Source: Desulfobacteraceae bacterium
GTDB taxonomy: Bacteria > Desulfobacterota > DSM-4660 > Desulfatiglandales > Desulfatiglandaceae
Direction of reading: 5' to 3'
Length of the DNA: 7,262 bases
Assembly (NCBI GenBank): GCA_013203065.1
Contig: JABMQV010000759.1
Coordinates: forward strand, 1-7,262
Positions within the stretch are counted from its first letter, which is position 1, and every line of letters starts with the position of its first letter. The translations under genes were made by a program, and so were the position numbers. Under the pieces are notes generated by a model. The model was not told the origin of the DNA and searched no databases. It worked only from the letters and a program-made list of their open reading frames with translations. Below are positions 6,008 through 7,262 of the stretch, in pieces.

Positions 6008-6778
6008 ATGGAATCGGAAATTTCAGAGATCTTTGGCCATTTGGGAAAACTGATTGAGGCCCACAGGGACATGGGGTTGGAGCCACCACCTCTTTCGGAT
6101 GATGCGCTGCGCTATCTTGAAGTTGCAGAGTCTGGAATCAACACCATCAGGGCAAAAGAAGCCAAAGCGCCTTACACTCCGGATGGCGCTCCGGACCGTG
6201 GGGAACAGCCGCATAGTCTCGAGGCATTGAGAACCGCCATAGGGGAATGCAAGCGATGCAAACTCCACAAAAACAGGTCGCGTTTGGTCTTTGGAGAGGG
6301 TTCCCCCAGGGCCGAACTGGTCTTTGTGGGGGAAGGCCCGGGGCAGGAAGAGGACATGTCGGGGCGGCCCTTCGTGGGTGAAGCCGGCAGGCTTCTGACC
6401 AAAATTATCGAGAATGGCATGAGACTGGCCAGGAAAGAGGTCTATATCTGCAATGTGGTGAAATGTCGCCCGCCCGGAAACAGAGACCCTGAGAGAGATG
6501 AGATCGCGGCCTGCATCCCCTTCTTACAACAGCAGCTCCGAATTATCGGGCCCAAGGTCATCTGTTCGCTCGGCCGAGTAGCCGCCCAGTGTCTCATCGG
6601 TCCCGGGTTCAAAATTACCGAGGAGAGGGGAACCTGGCGCTCCTATGAGGAGACCCCGCTCATGCCCACCTACCATCCAGCCTATCTCTTGAGATATCCG
6701 TCCACAAAACAGCAGGTGTGGGAGGATATCAAAAAGGTCATGGGGCATTTGGGCCTGGAGGTAAAGAAAAATGGTTAG
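6008..6778 (+). CDS. Uracil-DNA glycosylase, family 4 (4Fe-4S, UdgA-type)
   Basis: Removes uracil from DNA after cytosine deamination or dUMP misincorporation, starting base excision repair. The 256-residue product has a non-conserved N-terminal extension (about 1-70) before the catalytic domain. Four cysteines match the family 4 iron-sulphur ligand pattern: C81 and C84 in CKRCK, C153 in VVKCRPPGNRD and C169 in AACIPF, with the last pair 15 residues apart. Other motifs are GEGPGQEED (108-116), which is the family 4 form of the GEAPG uracil-binding motif, GRPFVGEAGRLL (119-130), ICNVVKCRPPGNRDP (147-161) and the catalytic-site HPAYLLR (223-229). The Shine-Dalgarno GGAAGGTGG lies inside the end of coaBC, 12 bases before the ATG. 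The end overlaps the nfeD start by 8 bases. The extension is acidic to neutral and may be a family-specific appendage. Confidence 0.95.
   Translation: MESEISEIFGHLGKLIEAHRDMGLEPPPLSDDALRYLEVAESGINTIRAKEAKAPYTPDGAPDRGEQPHSLEALRTAIGECKRCKLHKNRSRLVFGEGSPRAELVFVGEGPGQEEDMSGRPFVGEAGRLLTKIIENGMRLARKEVYICNVVKCRPPGNRDPERDEIAACIPFLQQQLRIIGPKVICSLGRVAAQCLIGPGFKITEERGTWRSYEETPLMPTYHPAYLLRYPSTKQQVWEDIKKVMGHLGLEVKKNG
6757..6762 (+). promoter_or_regulatory. Ribosome binding site of the nfeD gene
   Basis: GGAGGT lies inside the 3' end of the uracil-DNA glycosylase gene, 8 bases before the ATG at 6771. It fixes the nfeD start, which overlaps the upstream TAG stop by 8 bases and otherwise could have been placed at a later in-frame ATG (codons 22 or 38). 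Confidence 0.75.
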
Positions 6779-7262
6779 GACACGGGCCAACATCTTCTTC
6801 CGGGTCGCATTAATTGGGCTTGCTGCCTCTGCAATGTTTTTTTCCGGGGAACCTGCGGCTGCCCCGGCCGGTAATGAAGTCATGATTATTGAGCTCGAAG
6901 GCCCTATCAGTCATGGAAATGCCTTGTACGTGACGAGGGGCCTTGAGGAGGCCCGGAAACAGGGCGCAAAGCTCTGTATATTACGGCTTGATACCCCGGG
7001 TGGACTTGGGTCCTCCATGCGTACAATCGTCAAGGCCATTCTGAATTCACCGGTCCCTGTGGCAGTGTATGTGGGTCCCAGGGGGGCTGGGGCTGCCTCA
7101 GCAGGAGTTATGATCACGGTTGCGGGTCATATTGCGGCCATGGCACCGGGCACGAACATCGGGGCTGCCCACCCAGTGACAGCAGGGGGCAAGGACATTG
7201 GAAAGACCATGTCAAAAAAGGTAGTGAATGACATGGCCGCATATGCCAGGGGGATTGCGGAA
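6771..7262 (+). CDS. nfeD: NfeD-family membrane serine protease (ClpP class), 5' part
   Basis: 164 residues are visible before the window ends; long NfeD proteins run to about 430-460. A signal peptide or anchor covers residues 1 to about 31 (hydrophobic ALIGLAASAMFF, likely cleavage around EPAAA). The ClpP/crotonase-fold protease domain follows: VMIIELEGPIS (37-47), LRLDTPGGLGSSMRTIV (71-87), PVAVYVGPRGAGAASAGVMI (96-115) with S110 as the likely nucleophile, and GTNIGAAHPV (127-136). K150, in KKVVND, lies at the lysine position of the Ser-Lys dyad known from the archaeal homologue PH1510. Such proteases are thought to act in membrane protein quality control with a partner stomatin/slipin, so a slipin gene might follow beyond the window. 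The missing part should contain the transmembrane helices and the C-terminal OB-fold domain. The start overlaps the upstream gene by 8 bases and has its own strong Shine-Dalgarno, so it belongs to the same transcript. Confidence 0.93.
   Translation, partial: MVRTRANIFFRVALIGLAASAMFFSGEPAAAPAGNEVMIIELEGPISHGNALYVTRGLEEARKQGAKLCILRLDTPGGLGSSMRTIVKAILNSPVPVAVYVGPRGAGAASAGVMITVAGHIAAMAPGTNIGAAHPVTAGGKDIGKTMSKKVVNDMAAYARGIAE

Noticed and set aside
1..7262. CRISPR array, tRNA, rRNA, insertion sequence or prophage
   Set aside because: I saw no regularly spaced repeats, cloverleaf sequences, transposase or integrase motifs, or terminal inverted repeats.

Overview
The window is a bacterial chromosomal segment of moderately high GC content with dense, short-spaced genes. 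The family mix and the coaBC - family 4 uracil-DNA glycosylase - nfeD order suggest an anaerobic, Gram-negative Desulfobacterota-like (deltaproteobacterial) organism. That assignment is an inference from gene style, not from a phylogenetic marker. A putative lipoprotein with LysM and SPOR domains supports a Gram-negative envelope.

Layout. On the minus strand at the left edge lie rlmE (FtsJ-type 23S rRNA 2'-O-methyltransferase, 214-804) and, downstream of it, the 5' end of a yebC/TACO1-family gene running off the edge (1-142). The yebC start has an excellent ribosome binding site and the family's hallmark N-terminus. However, codon 5, where the family normally has serine, is TAA, so as given the gene carries a nonsense codon just after its start. 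A 162-base divergent intergenic region separates rlmE from a rightward two-gene unit. That unit is a MoxR-type AAA+ ATPase (967-1848) overlapping by 14 bases a 613-residue protein (1835-3676). The N-terminal third of the large protein looks like the TraB/ChaN/EreA (Tiki) superfamily; the rest is unrecognised. After a 171-base gap with a plausible sigma-70 promoter and a strong hairpin comes a rightward run: LysM-SPOR protein (3848-4774), coaBC (4803-6005), family 4 uracil-DNA glycosylase (6008-6778) and the 5' part of an NfeD-type serine protease (6771-7262, cut by the window edge).

How they work together. rlmE and yebC both bear on ribosome function and are probably co-transcribed. The ATPase and its overlapping partner are almost certainly translationally coupled and probably act together: a MoxR chaperone normally remodels a partner protein. 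The usual VWA-domain partner is absent here and the slot is taken by the TraB/EreA-like protein, which makes this pair the best candidate for a little-described system. The right-hand run combines envelope maintenance, coenzyme A synthesis, DNA repair and membrane proteolysis. It looks like a tightly packed housekeeping operon rather than one pathway.

There are no tRNAs, rRNAs, CRISPR arrays, insertion sequences or other mobile elements that I can see, and no intergenic stretch exceeds 300 bases.
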